A DNA stretch of 64,000 bases from Pseudomonas oryzihabitans (lineage in GTDB: Bacteria > Pseudomonadota > Gammaproteobacteria > Pseudomonadales > Pseudomonadaceae). The stretch spans positions 2,446,001-2,510,000 of the forward strand of contig NZ_CP021645.1 in the NCBI RefSeq assembly GCF_006384975.1, given 5' to 3'. The notes beneath the pieces were generated by a model, which was given only the letters and a program-made list of their open reading frames with translations, was not told the origin of the DNA and did no database searches. Both the position numbers and the translations under genes were made by a program. This document shows positions 40,157-50,611 of the stretch, piece after piece; the first letter of the stretch is position 1, and each line of letters opens with the position of its first letter.

Positions 40157-40767
40157 AACCCTCTTACCTCGGCGCGATTGAGCGCCAGCCATTGCAGGGC
40201 GATGATCGCCGCTGCGTTGTTGATTCGACCGTCGCGGAGCCCGGCCAGTGCCTCATCCAACGACCAGACATGCACGCGAATGTCTTCGCCCTCCTCTTCC
40301 AGGCCATGGACGCCACCGGCGTCCGCCGTGCTGCAGCGACCCAGGTAAAGATAGACCTGTTCGTTGCTGCCGCCGGGCGAGGGGAAGTAGGTGGAGATAG
40401 GCCAGAGCGATTGCAAGGTCAGCCCGGCTTCTTCTTCGGCTTCCCGATGAGCGACCGTCTCAATCGCCTCGCCCTGCTTGTCCACCAAGCCCGCCACCGG
40501 CTCAAGCAGCCAGGGATGAGCGGTCTTTTCCATGACGCCGACGCGAAACTGCTCGATCAGCACCACCTCGTCGCGCACGGCATCATAGGGCAGCACGCAG
40601 ACGGCGTCGGGACGCACGAAGACCTCACGTTCCAGCTCGGGGCCGAGGCCGCCGGAGAATTGCCGATGGCGCAGCCGGAAACGGGCCATCCGGTAGAAGC
40701 CCTGGAAGCAGATCTCGCGACTCAGGATCTCGACGGCGGGCGCCTGGGATTCGTTGGCTTGGTTCAT
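40147..40767 (-). CDS. nudF: ADP-ribose pyrophosphatase NudF (Nudix hydrolase)
   Basis: A 206-residue Nudix enzyme that splits ADP-ribose to AMP and ribose-5-phosphate. The Nudix box is GLVDKQGEAIETVAHREAEEEAGL, with the REAEEEAG core intact. The N-terminal beta-domain and the ending YLYLGRCSTADAGGVHGLEEEGEDIRVHV match the NudF family. It is the first gene of the run nudF-DUF1249-cpdA-yqiA-parE on the minus strand. Its promoter must lie in 40768-40967, shared with a divergent lipoprotein gene. Confidence 0.95.
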   Translation of the reverse strand: MNQANESQAPAVEILSREICFQGFYRMARFRLRHRQFSGGLGPELEREVFVRPDAVCVLPYDAVRDEVVLIEQFRVGVMEKTAHPWLLEPVAGLVDKQGEAIETVAHREAEEEAGLTLQSLWPISTYFPSPGGSNEQVYLYLGRCSTADAGGVHGLEEEGEDIRVHVWSLDEALAGLRDGRINNAAAIIALQWLALNRAEVRGLWG

Positions 40768-40967
40768 GGGCGCTCCAGCGCTGGTGAAAGGTAATCAGAT
40801 CATCCTAGCGCGCCGCTTGCACTCGTGCAGCCCCCGGCGGGACAAGTCGCGAAACGGGCAACAAGCCAGGAATCCTTTGCCCAGCCCTGGCAAACTTATG
40901 GGGCCAGACGGGTTCGAAAGCCGTCGCCCCCTGTTTCGACCTCAAGGTTTCAACGACAAGGAATCTC

Positions 40968-41717
40968 ATGCGTATCCGCCCGCTCCTCTTGCTCGCCGCC
41001 CTGATGCTCGGTGGCTGCCAAAGCGTCTTCGGCCCCAATCTCGACAAACCCCTCACGCCCCGCCACCTGGCCTGGGAGCACAAGCCCGCCGGCTGCCAGG
41101 GCGAAGACTGCCCCCTGGTCAACATCGATTACATAGAATTCGGCGAACCGACGCTGGACGCCCTGGTGCAACGCCACCTGCTGGGCCTCGCACGAGCCGA
41201 GCCGGGGGCGCCCATTCCCGCCTCCCTGACCAGCTACGAGCGCGATTTCCTGGCCCAGGCCCAGCCACGCTGGAGCAGCTATCTACAGGCTAAGGTGCGC
41301 GAGCAGCACGACGGCCTGGTAATCATCGAATTTTCCAGCTACCTGGCCAACGGTGGCGCCCACGGCCTGGCCGGGCGTGACTTCGTCACCTGGGATCGCC
41401 ACCTCAATCGCGAGATCACCCTGGCCGACATGCTGGTTCCCGGCCAGGAAGGCGCCTTCTGGCAGCTGGCCCAGCTGTCGCGGGAGGCCTGGATGATCAG
41501 CAACGGGGTGGACAACGCCGAATTCCGTCAGCAATGGCCGTTCCTCAAGACCGACAACGTCTCCCTGGACTTTGGTGCCCTGACGCTCAAGTACGGCACC
41601 GGCAGTATCGCGCCCTACGCCATGGGTCATCCGGAACTGAAGATTCCCTATCCCAAGCTCAACGGCGTTCTCAAACCGGAATACTTCCCCGGTCGCGGCA
41701 AGAGCCGCCAGCCGTAG
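40968..41717 (+). CDS. RsiV-like (DUF3298) lipoprotein
   Basis: 249 residues with a lipoprotein signal MRIRPLLLLAALMLGGC (lipid Cys17). The C-terminal part, VIIEFSSYLANGGAHGLAGRDFVTWDRHLNREITLADMLVPGQEGAFWQLAQ, followed by WPFLKTDNVSLDFGALTLKYGTGSIAPYAMGHPELKIPY, is the DUF3298/RsiV domain. RsiV in Bacillus is an anti-sigma factor that binds lysozyme; Gram-negative lipoproteins with this domain are of unknown role but lysozyme or muramidase binding is a reasonable guess. Two Cys (CQGEDC) near residue 43 may form a disulfide. Confidence 0.85.
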   Translation: MRIRPLLLLAALMLGGCQSVFGPNLDKPLTPRHLAWEHKPAGCQGEDCPLVNIDYIEFGEPTLDALVQRHLLGLARAEPGAPIPASLTSYERDFLAQAQPRWSSYLQAKVREQHDGLVIIEFSSYLANGGAHGLAGRDFVTWDRHLNREITLADMLVPGQEGAFWQLAQLSREAWMISNGVDNAEFRQQWPFLKTDNVSLDFGALTLKYGTGSIAPYAMGHPELKIPYPKLNGVLKPEYFPGRGKSRQP

Positions 41718-41722
41718 GGTCT

Positions 41723-41756
41723 GGCGTGTGGAAAACATTAGGCGGTTTTCCACGCC
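41723..41756 (+). terminator. Hairpin terminator after the RsiV-like gene
   Basis: GGCGTG(TG)GAAAAC pairs with GTTTTCCACGCC, a 12-bp stem with a 2-base bulge and an 8-base loop, 6 bases after the stop. The A and T runs in the arms make it usable in either direction. Confidence 0.7.
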
Positions 41757-42166
41757 ACCCTGTTGAAACATCAGCGGGCACCCCAGTGCCCCGTTTGGCC
41801 GGCCGAACGACAGTGTCGAGGAAGCGGGTAAGCGGCAGGGATGCCGCGAGAGGGGCCGAGGGCAAGGACTGCCCTTCGGCCCCGGCCCGCTGGAGCGGCG
41901 CTGTCGTAAGGGCATCCGGCGCGAAGCGCAGGACCGGCCAGTCGGGGCGAGCATTTTTGGTTACTTTTTTGCGACTGAAAAAAGTAACCCGCCCGGCGGG
42001 GGCGGAACATAAGGTATCCGAAGACATCGTGAATCAGCTGGGCGCCCCCCACCCCAACCCTCCCCCGCACGCGGGAGAGGGGGCCGTTCGGCATCCGGGA
42101 TAACCTTTCCGAAGGTCACGACCCGCGTAGGTTGGGCTGAGCGCAGCGAAGCCCAACAGTTGGAGC
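41757..42166. repeat. Gene-free mosaic of repeat-like sequence
   Basis: A 410-base gap with no supported gene. It contains several inverted repeats, among them a hairpin GGTTACTTTTT/AAAAAGTAACC (41959-41989) next to a GC-rich GCCCGGCGGG block, a tract CCCCAACCCTCCCCC with CGCACGCGGG (about 42050-42075), and at 42126-42157 a single REP-type unit CGTAGGTTGGGCTGAG...GAAGCCCAAC. The composition resembles interspersed noncoding repeats seen in pseudomonads; identity was not checked. Confidence 0.6.
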
Positions 42167-43429
42167 TTATACCCGCTTCAACCCCAACACCGCCTGGGCA
42201 GTGCCCGCCACCACGATGGCCGGCAGGGTCGCGCCCCAGGCCGGCAGCAGCAGCGGCAGCAGGTGGTAGACAGCCACGCCCAGCGCCCAGGCGATCAGGG
42301 ATTCCAGGCGCAGTGCCCTCACCCGCTCCGGTGCCCGGCGGCGGCGCAGCAGGAAGTGATCCACCAGCACCACGCCGAACAGCGGGGCGAACACCGAGCC
42401 GATCAGCAGCAGGAAGTGCTCGTATTGCGCCAGGGGCACCAGCAGAGCCAACAGGGTGCAGAGGATGCCGATGGCCAGGGTCAGTTGCCAGATCTTCAGT
42501 TGGGCCAGGAAACCCGTCGCTACCGCCGCCGAGTGATAGGCGGCGAAGGCGTTTTCCGACTCGTCCAGCAGGATCAACAGTAGCGGTAGCCCCAGGCCGG
42601 CCACGGCCAGGGCACGCAGCAGGGCATCCGCCTCGCCACCGCTGGCGAAGGCCAGGGTGTAGACGAAGCCCAGGCCCATCAGCCAGAGGTTGCCGCAGAA
42701 ATAGCCGAGCATCACCCCGCGGCCAGCGCTGCGACCGGTGCGGGCGAAGCGGGTGTAGTCGGCGATCACCGGCAGCCAGGACAGCGGCATGGCCACCACC
42801 AGGTCGAAGCCCAGCGCCTGGGTCAGGGAGCCATCGCCTTGGCGCTGCCAGAGCGCGGCCAGGTCGGCGCGCAGGAAGAGGTCCAGGGTCAGCCAGGTGC
42901 AGGCGCCGAGCAGCAGCCAGATGCCCCAGCGACTGAGGAAGCGTCGCACGAAAGTGAGGGGGCCGGCCACCGCCAGCGCCGTGGCCAGGGCGCCGAACAC
43001 CAGCGTCCAGAGCATCGGCGAGGCCCAGGCTTGCAGGCCCCAACTGCCCAACAGCACGCTGGCCGCCTCACGCATCACCACCAGTTCGAAGGCGCCCCAA
43101 CCTATCAGCTGGGTGATGTTGAGCACCGCCGGCAACAGGGCGCCGCGCTGGCCGAGGCTTTGGCCCAGGGCCGTCATGCCGGCGAGACCGGTGTCGCTGC
43201 CGACCAGGCCGGCGGCGGCCAGCAGCAGCACCCCGACCAGGGTGCCGAGCACCAGCACCAAGAGGCCGTCGGCCAGGCCCAGTCCGGGTGCCAGCAAGGC
43301 GCCGGCCTGGGCCACCATGAGGCCGAGGCCGAGGGAGAACCAGAGGGTGAAGAGATCGCGTCCGCCGAGTACGCGGCGATCCGCCGGAACCGGAATGGTA
43401 GGGGTATAGAGGCCGGGAGCCTGGGCCAT
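42167..43429 (-). CDS. cytX: NCS1-family permease, probable hydroxymethylpyrimidine transporter CytX
   Basis: A 420-residue inner-membrane permease with about 12 hydrophobic segments, of the nucleobase:cation symporter-1 (codB-like) family. The landmarks are GGRDLFTLWFSLGLGLMVAQAGALLAPGLGL at the N-terminus, QLIGWGAFELVVM and SWLPVIADYTRFAR. It lies beside thiC, whose product makes hydroxymethylpyrimidine phosphate, so uptake of the thiamine pyrimidine HMP is the likely job (CytX group). The start ATG at 43427-43429 is preferred to a TTG at 43447. Two REPIN-like repeats separate it from thiC, so it may or may not be under the TPP switch. Confidence 0.85.
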   Translation of the reverse strand: MAQAPGLYTPTIPVPADRRVLGGRDLFTLWFSLGLGLMVAQAGALLAPGLGLADGLLVLVLGTLVGVLLLAAAGLVGSDTGLAGMTALGQSLGQRGALLPAVLNITQLIGWGAFELVVMREAASVLLGSWGLQAWASPMLWTLVFGALATALAVAGPLTFVRRFLSRWGIWLLLGACTWLTLDLFLRADLAALWQRQGDGSLTQALGFDLVVAMPLSWLPVIADYTRFARTGRSAGRGVMLGYFCGNLWLMGLGFVYTLAFASGGEADALLRALAVAGLGLPLLLILLDESENAFAAYHSAAVATGFLAQLKIWQLTLAIGILCTLLALLVPLAQYEHFLLLIGSVFAPLFGVVLVDHFLLRRRRAPERVRALRLESLIAWALGVAVYHLLPLLLPAWGATLPAIVVAGTAQAVLGLKRV

Positions 43430-43461
43430 GTTGGGTCTCGTGAGCAAGAGATTGAGGAAGG

Positions 43462-43556
43462 CGTAGGTTGGGCTGAGCCAGCTCTATCGTCGAAGCCCAA
43501 CGGTGCAGGATCGACCGGGCATTGTTGGGCTTCGCTGCGCTCAGCGCCAACCTACG
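43462..43556. repeat. REPIN-like doublet, first of two tandem copies
   Basis: The ends are CGTAGGTTGGGCTGAG and its inverted counterpart CTCAGCGCCAACCTACG, with inner copies of GAAGCCCAAC and GTTGGGCTTCGC. The whole unit folds back on itself. It is 95 bases long, and its start is 119 bases before that of the second copy. Confidence 0.88.
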
Positions 43557-43580
43557 GAAACAGTGTGTGGGCCTAGCAAA

Positions 43581-43676
43581 CGTAGGTTGGGCTGAGACAG
43601 CTCTATCGTCGAAGCCCAACGTTGCGAGGTCGACCCGGACAACGTTGGGCTTCGCTGCGCTCAGCGCCAACCTACG
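43581..43676. repeat. REPIN-like doublet, second tandem copy
   Basis: 96 bases and nearly identical to the copy at 43462-43556, ending 7 bases before the thiC stop codon. The only differences visible are in the central linker and two positions of the left arm. As RNA both copies form hairpins just after thiC. Confidence 0.88.
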
Positions 43677-43682
43677 AAAGCC

Positions 43683-45781
<2,099 letters not shown>

Positions 45782-45898
45782 AAGAACGCGGCCAGTGTAA
45801 CCCCAGGCCGGCGGAAACTTCGACCGCTATTTCTTCTCCTATGGCGGATTCGGACGAAGCCCCTACACTGGGGCGGTCCCTCAAGGAAGGCTCCAATA

Positions 45899-47395
45899 AT
45901 GCGACTATTCCTGCTGCTCGCGGCGCTCTACAGCGGCGCCGGCCTGGCCCAGGCCCAGGTCGCCGGTAGCGGCCTGCTCGACGTCTACCGCGAGGCGCTG
46001 GACAACAACGCCGACCTCGCCGCCGAGCGCGCGGGTCTCGGCGCCCAGCGCGAGGCGGTGCCCCAGGCCCGCGCCGGCCTGCTGCCGCAACTCGGCCTCG
46101 GCGCCCAGTTCAACGACACCCACACCAGCCTCCAGCTCAAGGACAACCCGGCGCTGGGCGTCCAGGGTGGCCGCTACAGCAGCGATCGCAGCAGCCAGCT
46201 GATCCAGGCCAGCCTCAGCCAGCCGCTGTTCCGTGCCGATCGCTGGTTCCAGCTCAAGGCCGCCCAGGCCGCCACCGAGCAGGCCGAGCTGCAATTCTCC
46301 GCCGCCCAGCAGCAACTCATCCTGCAGACCGCCGAGGGCTATTTCAGCGCCCTGCGCGCCCAGGACGCCCTGGCCACCGCCCGCGCCGAGGAAAAGGCGC
46401 TGTACCGCCAGCTGGACCAGTCCCGCGAGCGCTACAAGGTCGGCCTGACCGACGACACCGACGTGCTCCAGGCCCAGGCCAGCTTCGACAACGCCCAGGC
46501 CAACCGATCCCAGAGCGAGCAGCAGGTGGCCGACGCCTTCCAGGCCCTGACCCGGCTGACCGATCGCGACTACGGCAGCATCGCCGGCATCCGCCACGAC
46601 CTGCCGATCCTGCCGCCACAGCCCAACGATGCGCGGCTGTGGGTGGACACCGCCATGCGCCAGAATCTGCAGTTGCTGGCCGCCGGTCAGGGCGTCAACG
46701 CCGCCCAGGAGACCCTGCGCCAGCGTCGCGCCGGGCACCTGCCGACGGTGGATGCGGTGGCGCGCTACAGCCACAGCGACAACGACGCGGTGAACCTGCC
46801 CAACGCCGAGCAACTGGCGTTGTTCGGCAGCCCGGTCAACAGCCGCAGCATCGGCATCCAGGTGGAGGTGCCGCTATACAGCGGCGGCGCCACCAGCTCC
46901 CAGGCACGCCAGGCCTATCAGCAGCTGGATCAGAGTGAACAGCGCCAGGAGAGCCTGCGCCGGCAGGTGGTGCAGAACACCCGCAACTACCACCGCGCGG
47001 TCAATACCGATATCGAGCAGATCCGCGCCCGCCGGCTGTCCATCGCGTCCAGCCAGCGCGCCATGCGCGCCACGGAAATCGCCTACCAGGTGGGCAGCCG
47101 CACCATCGTCGACGTGCTCGACGCCCAGCGGCTGCTGTACAACGCCGTGCGCCAGTACAACGACGCCCGCTACAACTACATCCTGGATACGCTCAGACTC
47201 AAGCAGGCGGCCGGCACCCTGGCGCCCAACGATTTGCTGGCGCTATCCGGCTATCTCGATCCCCACTACGATCCGGATCGCGACTTCCTGCCGCCGGATC
47301 TGGCCAAGACCCGCGCCGAGGTACTGCCAGTGCGTTCGGCTCAGGGTTTGAGCAGTCCGTCCAGCCCGGACAGCAGGCGTTCCAGCGCGCCCTGA
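45899..47395 (+). CDS. tolC: Outer-membrane channel TolC
   Basis: A 498-residue outer-membrane export channel used by several efflux and type I secretion systems. The signal peptide is residues 1-18 (MRLFLLLAALYSGAGLAQA type). Two repeats of the TolC domain are seen, with LLDVYREALDNNADLAAERAGLGAQREAVPQARAGLLPQLGLGAQFND near the start and VEVPLYSGGATSSQARQAYQQLDQSEQ in the second half. The last 18 codons (from about 47341) lie over waaA, so the C-terminal tail is unlikely to be conserved. It is divergent from thiC, as in P. aeruginosa. Confidence 0.93.
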   Translation: MRLFLLLAALYSGAGLAQAQVAGSGLLDVYREALDNNADLAAERAGLGAQREAVPQARAGLLPQLGLGAQFNDTHTSLQLKDNPALGVQGGRYSSDRSSQLIQASLSQPLFRADRWFQLKAAQAATEQAELQFSAAQQQLILQTAEGYFSALRAQDALATARAEEKALYRQLDQSRERYKVGLTDDTDVLQAQASFDNAQANRSQSEQQVADAFQALTRLTDRDYGSIAGIRHDLPILPPQPNDARLWVDTAMRQNLQLLAAGQGVNAAQETLRQRRAGHLPTVDAVARYSHSDNDAVNLPNAEQLALFGSPVNSRSIGIQVEVPLYSGGATSSQARQAYQQLDQSEQRQESLRRQVVQNTRNYHRAVNTDIEQIRARRLSIASSQRAMRATEIAYQVGSRTIVDVLDAQRLLYNAVRQYNDARYNYILDTLRLKQAAGTLAPNDLLALSGYLDPHYDPDRDFLPPDLAKTRAEVLPVRSAQGLSSPSSPDSRRSSAP

Positions 47396-48606
47396 TTGGC
47401 GGCCAGCACGGCCAGTCCTGCCTGGCGACGGCGCTCGGCCTCGGCCGGCTCCGCCCATAGCCGGGCCACGGCGGCGGCGATGGCTGGAGCCTCCGCCACG
47501 GTTTCCAGGGCGCCGGCATCGCGCAACTGGGCGACGATGTCGAGGAAGTTGAACACGTGGGGCCCGCTGAGTACCGGCAGGCCCAGAGCGGCCGGCTCCA
47601 GTGGATTGTGGCCGCCGCGCTCGATCAGGCTACCGCCGACGAAGGCCACGTCGGCCAGGGCATAGAGAAAGAGCAACTCGCCCATGGTGTCGCCCAGTAG
47701 TACCTGGGTCTGCGGCTGCACCGCCTCTCCCGTCGAGCGCTGCACCACGCCGAAACCTTCACGACGCACCTCGGCCAATACCTCGGGAAAACGCTCGGGA
47801 TGGCGCGGCACAAGGATCAGCAGGGCATCGGGGTGTGTGGCCAGCAGTTGGCGATGGGCCTGGAGCAGGATTTCGTCTTCACCGGCATGGGTGCTGGCGG
47901 CGATCCACACCGGGCGACGGCCCCAGCCTTGGCGCAGCTCAGCCGCGCGGACTGGCAGCTCGGGATCGATGCGCAGGTCGAACTTGATGGAGCCGGTCAC
48001 CATGACCCGCTCGGCGCGGGCGCCGAGGGCACGAAAGCGCTCGGCCTCCACCGGCGTCTGCACCGCCAGCCAGGCCAGTTCCGCCAGCATCGGCCCCGTT
48101 ACCCCACCCAGCTTTCCGTAGCCACGAGCCGAGCGCTCGGACAGCCGGCCATTGGCCAGGGCGATGGGTATATTGCGGCGCGCCGCCTGGTGGATGAAGT
48201 TGGGCCAGAGTTCGGTTTCCATCACCACCCCCAGCCGCGGCCGTAGCCGGTCGAGGAAGCGCCCGGCCAGCCAGGGCAGGTCGTAGGGCAGGTAGCAATG
48301 GTGGACATCATCACCGAACAGGGCGCGAATGCGCTCCGAGCCGGTGGGCGTCATGCAGGTCACGGTGATCGGCAGGTCGGGATGGCGCTGGCGCAGGGCG
48401 CGGATCACCGGCGCGGCGGCGATGCTCTCTCCCACCGACACCGCATGCAACCAGATGCCGCCGGGCGGCACCGCAGGCAAGCCCAGCGCCAGGCGCTCGC
48501 CGATGCGGTGTCTATAGGCGGGAGCCTTGCGCCCACGCCAGAGCAGGCGCAGCAGGATGAAGAGCAAGGCCAGGGTGAAGATCAGGGTATAGAGGGTACG
48601 ATTCAT
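47341..48606 (-). CDS. waaA: 3-deoxy-D-manno-octulosonic acid (Kdo) transferase WaaA
   Basis: A 421-residue inner-membrane-anchored GT-B enzyme that adds Kdo to lipid IVA in LPS core synthesis. The N-terminal anchor is about residues 4-22. The acceptor/donor motif GGIWLHAVSVGESIAAAP places Glu60 as the catalytic base, as in E. coli WaaA. The C-terminal GT-B half has VFVGGSLIERGGHNPLEPAALGLPVLSGPH. The ATG at 48604-48606 gives MNRTLYTLIF. It overlaps tolC tail to tail by 55 bases. Confidence 0.96.
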   Translation of the reverse strand: MNRTLYTLIFTLALLFILLRLLWRGRKAPAYRHRIGERLALGLPAVPPGGIWLHAVSVGESIAAAPVIRALRQRHPDLPITVTCMTPTGSERIRALFGDDVHHCYLPYDLPWLAGRFLDRLRPRLGVVMETELWPNFIHQAARRNIPIALANGRLSERSARGYGKLGGVTGPMLAELAWLAVQTPVEAERFRALGARAERVMVTGSIKFDLRIDPELPVRAAELRQGWGRRPVWIAASTHAGEDEILLQAHRQLLATHPDALLILVPRHPERFPEVLAEVRREGFGVVQRSTGEAVQPQTQVLLGDTMGELLFLYALADVAFVGGSLIERGGHNPLEPAALGLPVLSGPHVFNFLDIVAQLRDAGALETVAEAPAIAAAVARLWAEPAEAERRRQAGLAVLAANQGALERLLSGLDGLLKP

Positions 48607-48653
48607 GGCGGCAGAGCTTAATGAAGCAAGGCCGCCAGTGCGAGCCATTCCAA

Positions 48654-48795
48654 GGCTTCGTCTGAAAAGTCGCCGAGCGAAGGTCAGGCAAGGCAAAAGT
48701 CCGTGAGGAAGCGGAGTTTACGAGCGGTAAATGAGCATTCCGAACGGATTTTTAACGCCACCTGACCGAGCGCAGGCACTTTTCAGACAAGCCTC
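48654..48795. repeat. MITE-like long imperfect palindrome between waaA and the dehydratase
   Basis: 142 bases whose two ends read GGCTTCGTCTGAAAAGT and, inverted, GAGGCTTGTCTGAAAAGT. The left and right halves pair along almost the whole length, with arms containing GTCAGGCAAGG and CCACCTGAC, ACGGA and CCGT, and a central GTTTACGAGCGGTAAA. It ends inside the dehydratase stop codon. The structure is that of a miniature inverted-repeat element or REP-like hairpin; no target-site duplication was identified. Confidence 0.75.
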
Positions 48796-50578
48796 AATGC
48801 GAATGCCGCGGCACCCCACCCTCGCGGGCGATGACCTTGAGGTGCAGGGTGGCCGGTTCCAGGCAGCCGCCGGTGGAGAGCTGGCCCACCAGCTGCCGGT
48901 AGAGCTCCTGCCAGGGGGTCTGGGCCGGCGGCAGGTTGGGCGTCCATTCGGCGCGGCGGCGCTCCAGTTCGCCATCGTCCAGCAGCACGTCGACGCGGCG
49001 GGCATTGAGGTCCACGCGCAGCCGGTCGTTGGTCTGGAGCAGCGCCAGGCCGCCGCCCACCGCCGCCTCGGGTGACATATTGAGGATCGAGGGGCTGGCC
49101 GAGGTGCCGCTCTGGCGACCGTCGCCCAGGCACGGCAGGGAGTCGATGCCCTTCTTGATCAGGGCCGCCGGCGGCGCCATGTTGACCACCTCGGCGCTGC
49201 CCGGATAACCCACCGGGCCGGCGCCGCGGATCACCAGGATGCAGCGCTCGTCGATGTCCAGCGCCGGGTCGTCGATGCGCGCGTGGTAGTCCTCCGGGCC
49301 TTCGAAGACGATGGCCCGCGCCTCGAAGCTGTTTTCCTTGCCCGGCTCGGCCAGGTAGGTCTGGCGGAAGGCCTCGCCCACCACCGACATCTTCATGATG
49401 GCGCTGTCGAAGAAGTTGCCGCTGAGCACGATGAAGCCGGCGCGGTGCTTGAGCGGCGCCTCATAGGGCTGGATCACCGCGGGATCGGCGCTGGCGGCGC
49501 CCTCGGCGATGCTGCCGATGGTCTTGCCGGAGACGGTCAGGCAGTCGCCGTGCAGGCGCCCGGCCTTGAGCAATTCGTGGAGCACCGCCGGCACCCCGCC
49601 GGCGCGGTGGAAGCCTTCGCCCAAATACTTGCCGGCCGGCATGCAGTTGGCCAGCAGCGGGATGTCCTCGCCCAGGCGCTGCCAGTCGTCCAGCGACAAT
49701 TCGATGCCCATGTGCCGGGCGATGGCGATCAGGTGTGGCGGGCAGTTGCTGGAGGCGCCCAGGGCCGAGGCCACCACGATGGCGTTCTCGAAGGCCTCGC
49801 GGGTCATGATCTGCGAGGGGCGGACGTCGTCCAGCACCAGCTGGCAGATGCGCTTGCCGGTGGCATAGGCCATCTGGCCGCGTTCACGGTAAGGCGCGGG
49901 GATGCTGGCGCAGCCGGGCAGCGACATGCCCAGGGTCTCGGCCAGGGCATTCATCGACAGGGCCGTGCCCATGGTGTTGCAGTGGCCCACCGAGGGCGAG
50001 GCGGCGGTGGTCAGGGCCATGAAGCCCTCGTAGTCGATCTCGCCGGCCGCCAGCAGGTTGCGCGCATGCCAGAGCACGGTGCCGGAGCCGATCAACTCGC
50101 CCTTGAAGTGCCCGTCCAGCATGGGCCCGCCGGACAGCACGATGGCCGGCAGGTCGGTGGTCGCCGCGGCCATCAGGCAGGCCGGGGTGGTTTTGTCGCA
50201 GCCGGTGGTGAGCACCACGCCGTCGAGCGGGAAGCCATGCAGGACCTCCACCAGGCCGAGGTAGGCCAGGTTGCGATCCAGCGCCGCGGTGGGGCGGCGA
50301 CTCTGCTCGGCGATGGGATGCACCGGGAATTCCATGGGGATGCCACCGGCGTCGCGGATGCCGGCCTTGACCCGCTGGGCCAGCTCCAGGTGATGACGAT
50401 TGCAGGGGGTGAGGTCGCTGCCGGTCTGGGCGATGCCGATGATGGGACGACCGGATTGGAGTTCGTCGCGGGTCAGGCCGTAGTTCATGTAGCGCTCGAC
50501 GTAGAGCGCGGTCATGTCGGCGTGGGCAGGGTCGTCGAACCATTGCTGGCTGCGCAGCGGGCGTTTGGCGGAGGTCAT
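48794..50578 (-). CDS. IlvD/Edd-family sugar-acid dehydratase
   Basis: A 594-residue iron-sulfur dehydratase of the IlvD/Edd superfamily. The cluster motifs are GIAQTGSDLTPCNRHHLEL, GCDKTTPACLMAAATTDLP and SVGHCNTMGTALSMNALAETLG. The subgroup with the SDLTPCN motif and MNYGLTRDELQSGRPIIGIAQ start is the L-arabinonate/D-xylonate/D-galactonate group that makes 2-keto-3-deoxy acids, distinct from amino-acid IlvD (which is at 10.3 kb). The gene is followed by the MITE-like repeat and lies 33 bases after the FAH-family gene, in one operon. The exact aldonate is unknown. Confidence 0.9.
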   Translation of the reverse strand: MTSAKRPLRSQQWFDDPAHADMTALYVERYMNYGLTRDELQSGRPIIGIAQTGSDLTPCNRHHLELAQRVKAGIRDAGGIPMEFPVHPIAEQSRRPTAALDRNLAYLGLVEVLHGFPLDGVVLTTGCDKTTPACLMAAATTDLPAIVLSGGPMLDGHFKGELIGSGTVLWHARNLLAAGEIDYEGFMALTTAASPSVGHCNTMGTALSMNALAETLGMSLPGCASIPAPYRERGQMAYATGKRICQLVLDDVRPSQIMTREAFENAIVVASALGASSNCPPHLIAIARHMGIELSLDDWQRLGEDIPLLANCMPAGKYLGEGFHRAGGVPAVLHELLKAGRLHGDCLTVSGKTIGSIAEGAASADPAVIQPYEAPLKHRAGFIVLSGNFFDSAIMKMSVVGEAFRQTYLAEPGKENSFEARAIVFEGPEDYHARIDDPALDIDERCILVIRGAGPVGYPGSAEVVNMAPPAALIKKGIDSLPCLGDGRQSGTSASPSILNMSPEAAVGGGLALLQTNDRLRVDLNARRVDVLLDDGELERRRAEWTPNLPPAQTPWQELYRQLVGQLSTGGCLEPATLHLKVIAREGGVPRHSH

Positions 50579-50611
50579 GGCGGTCTCTAATTGTTGTTAT
50601 GGAAGAAACGA

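Noticed and set aside
41534..42103. Plus-strand open frame extending from the RsiV-like gene into the repeat mosaic
   Set aside because: It is in another frame than the lipoprotein, is Arg/Gly/Pro-biased as expected for a shadow frame, and passes through several hairpins.
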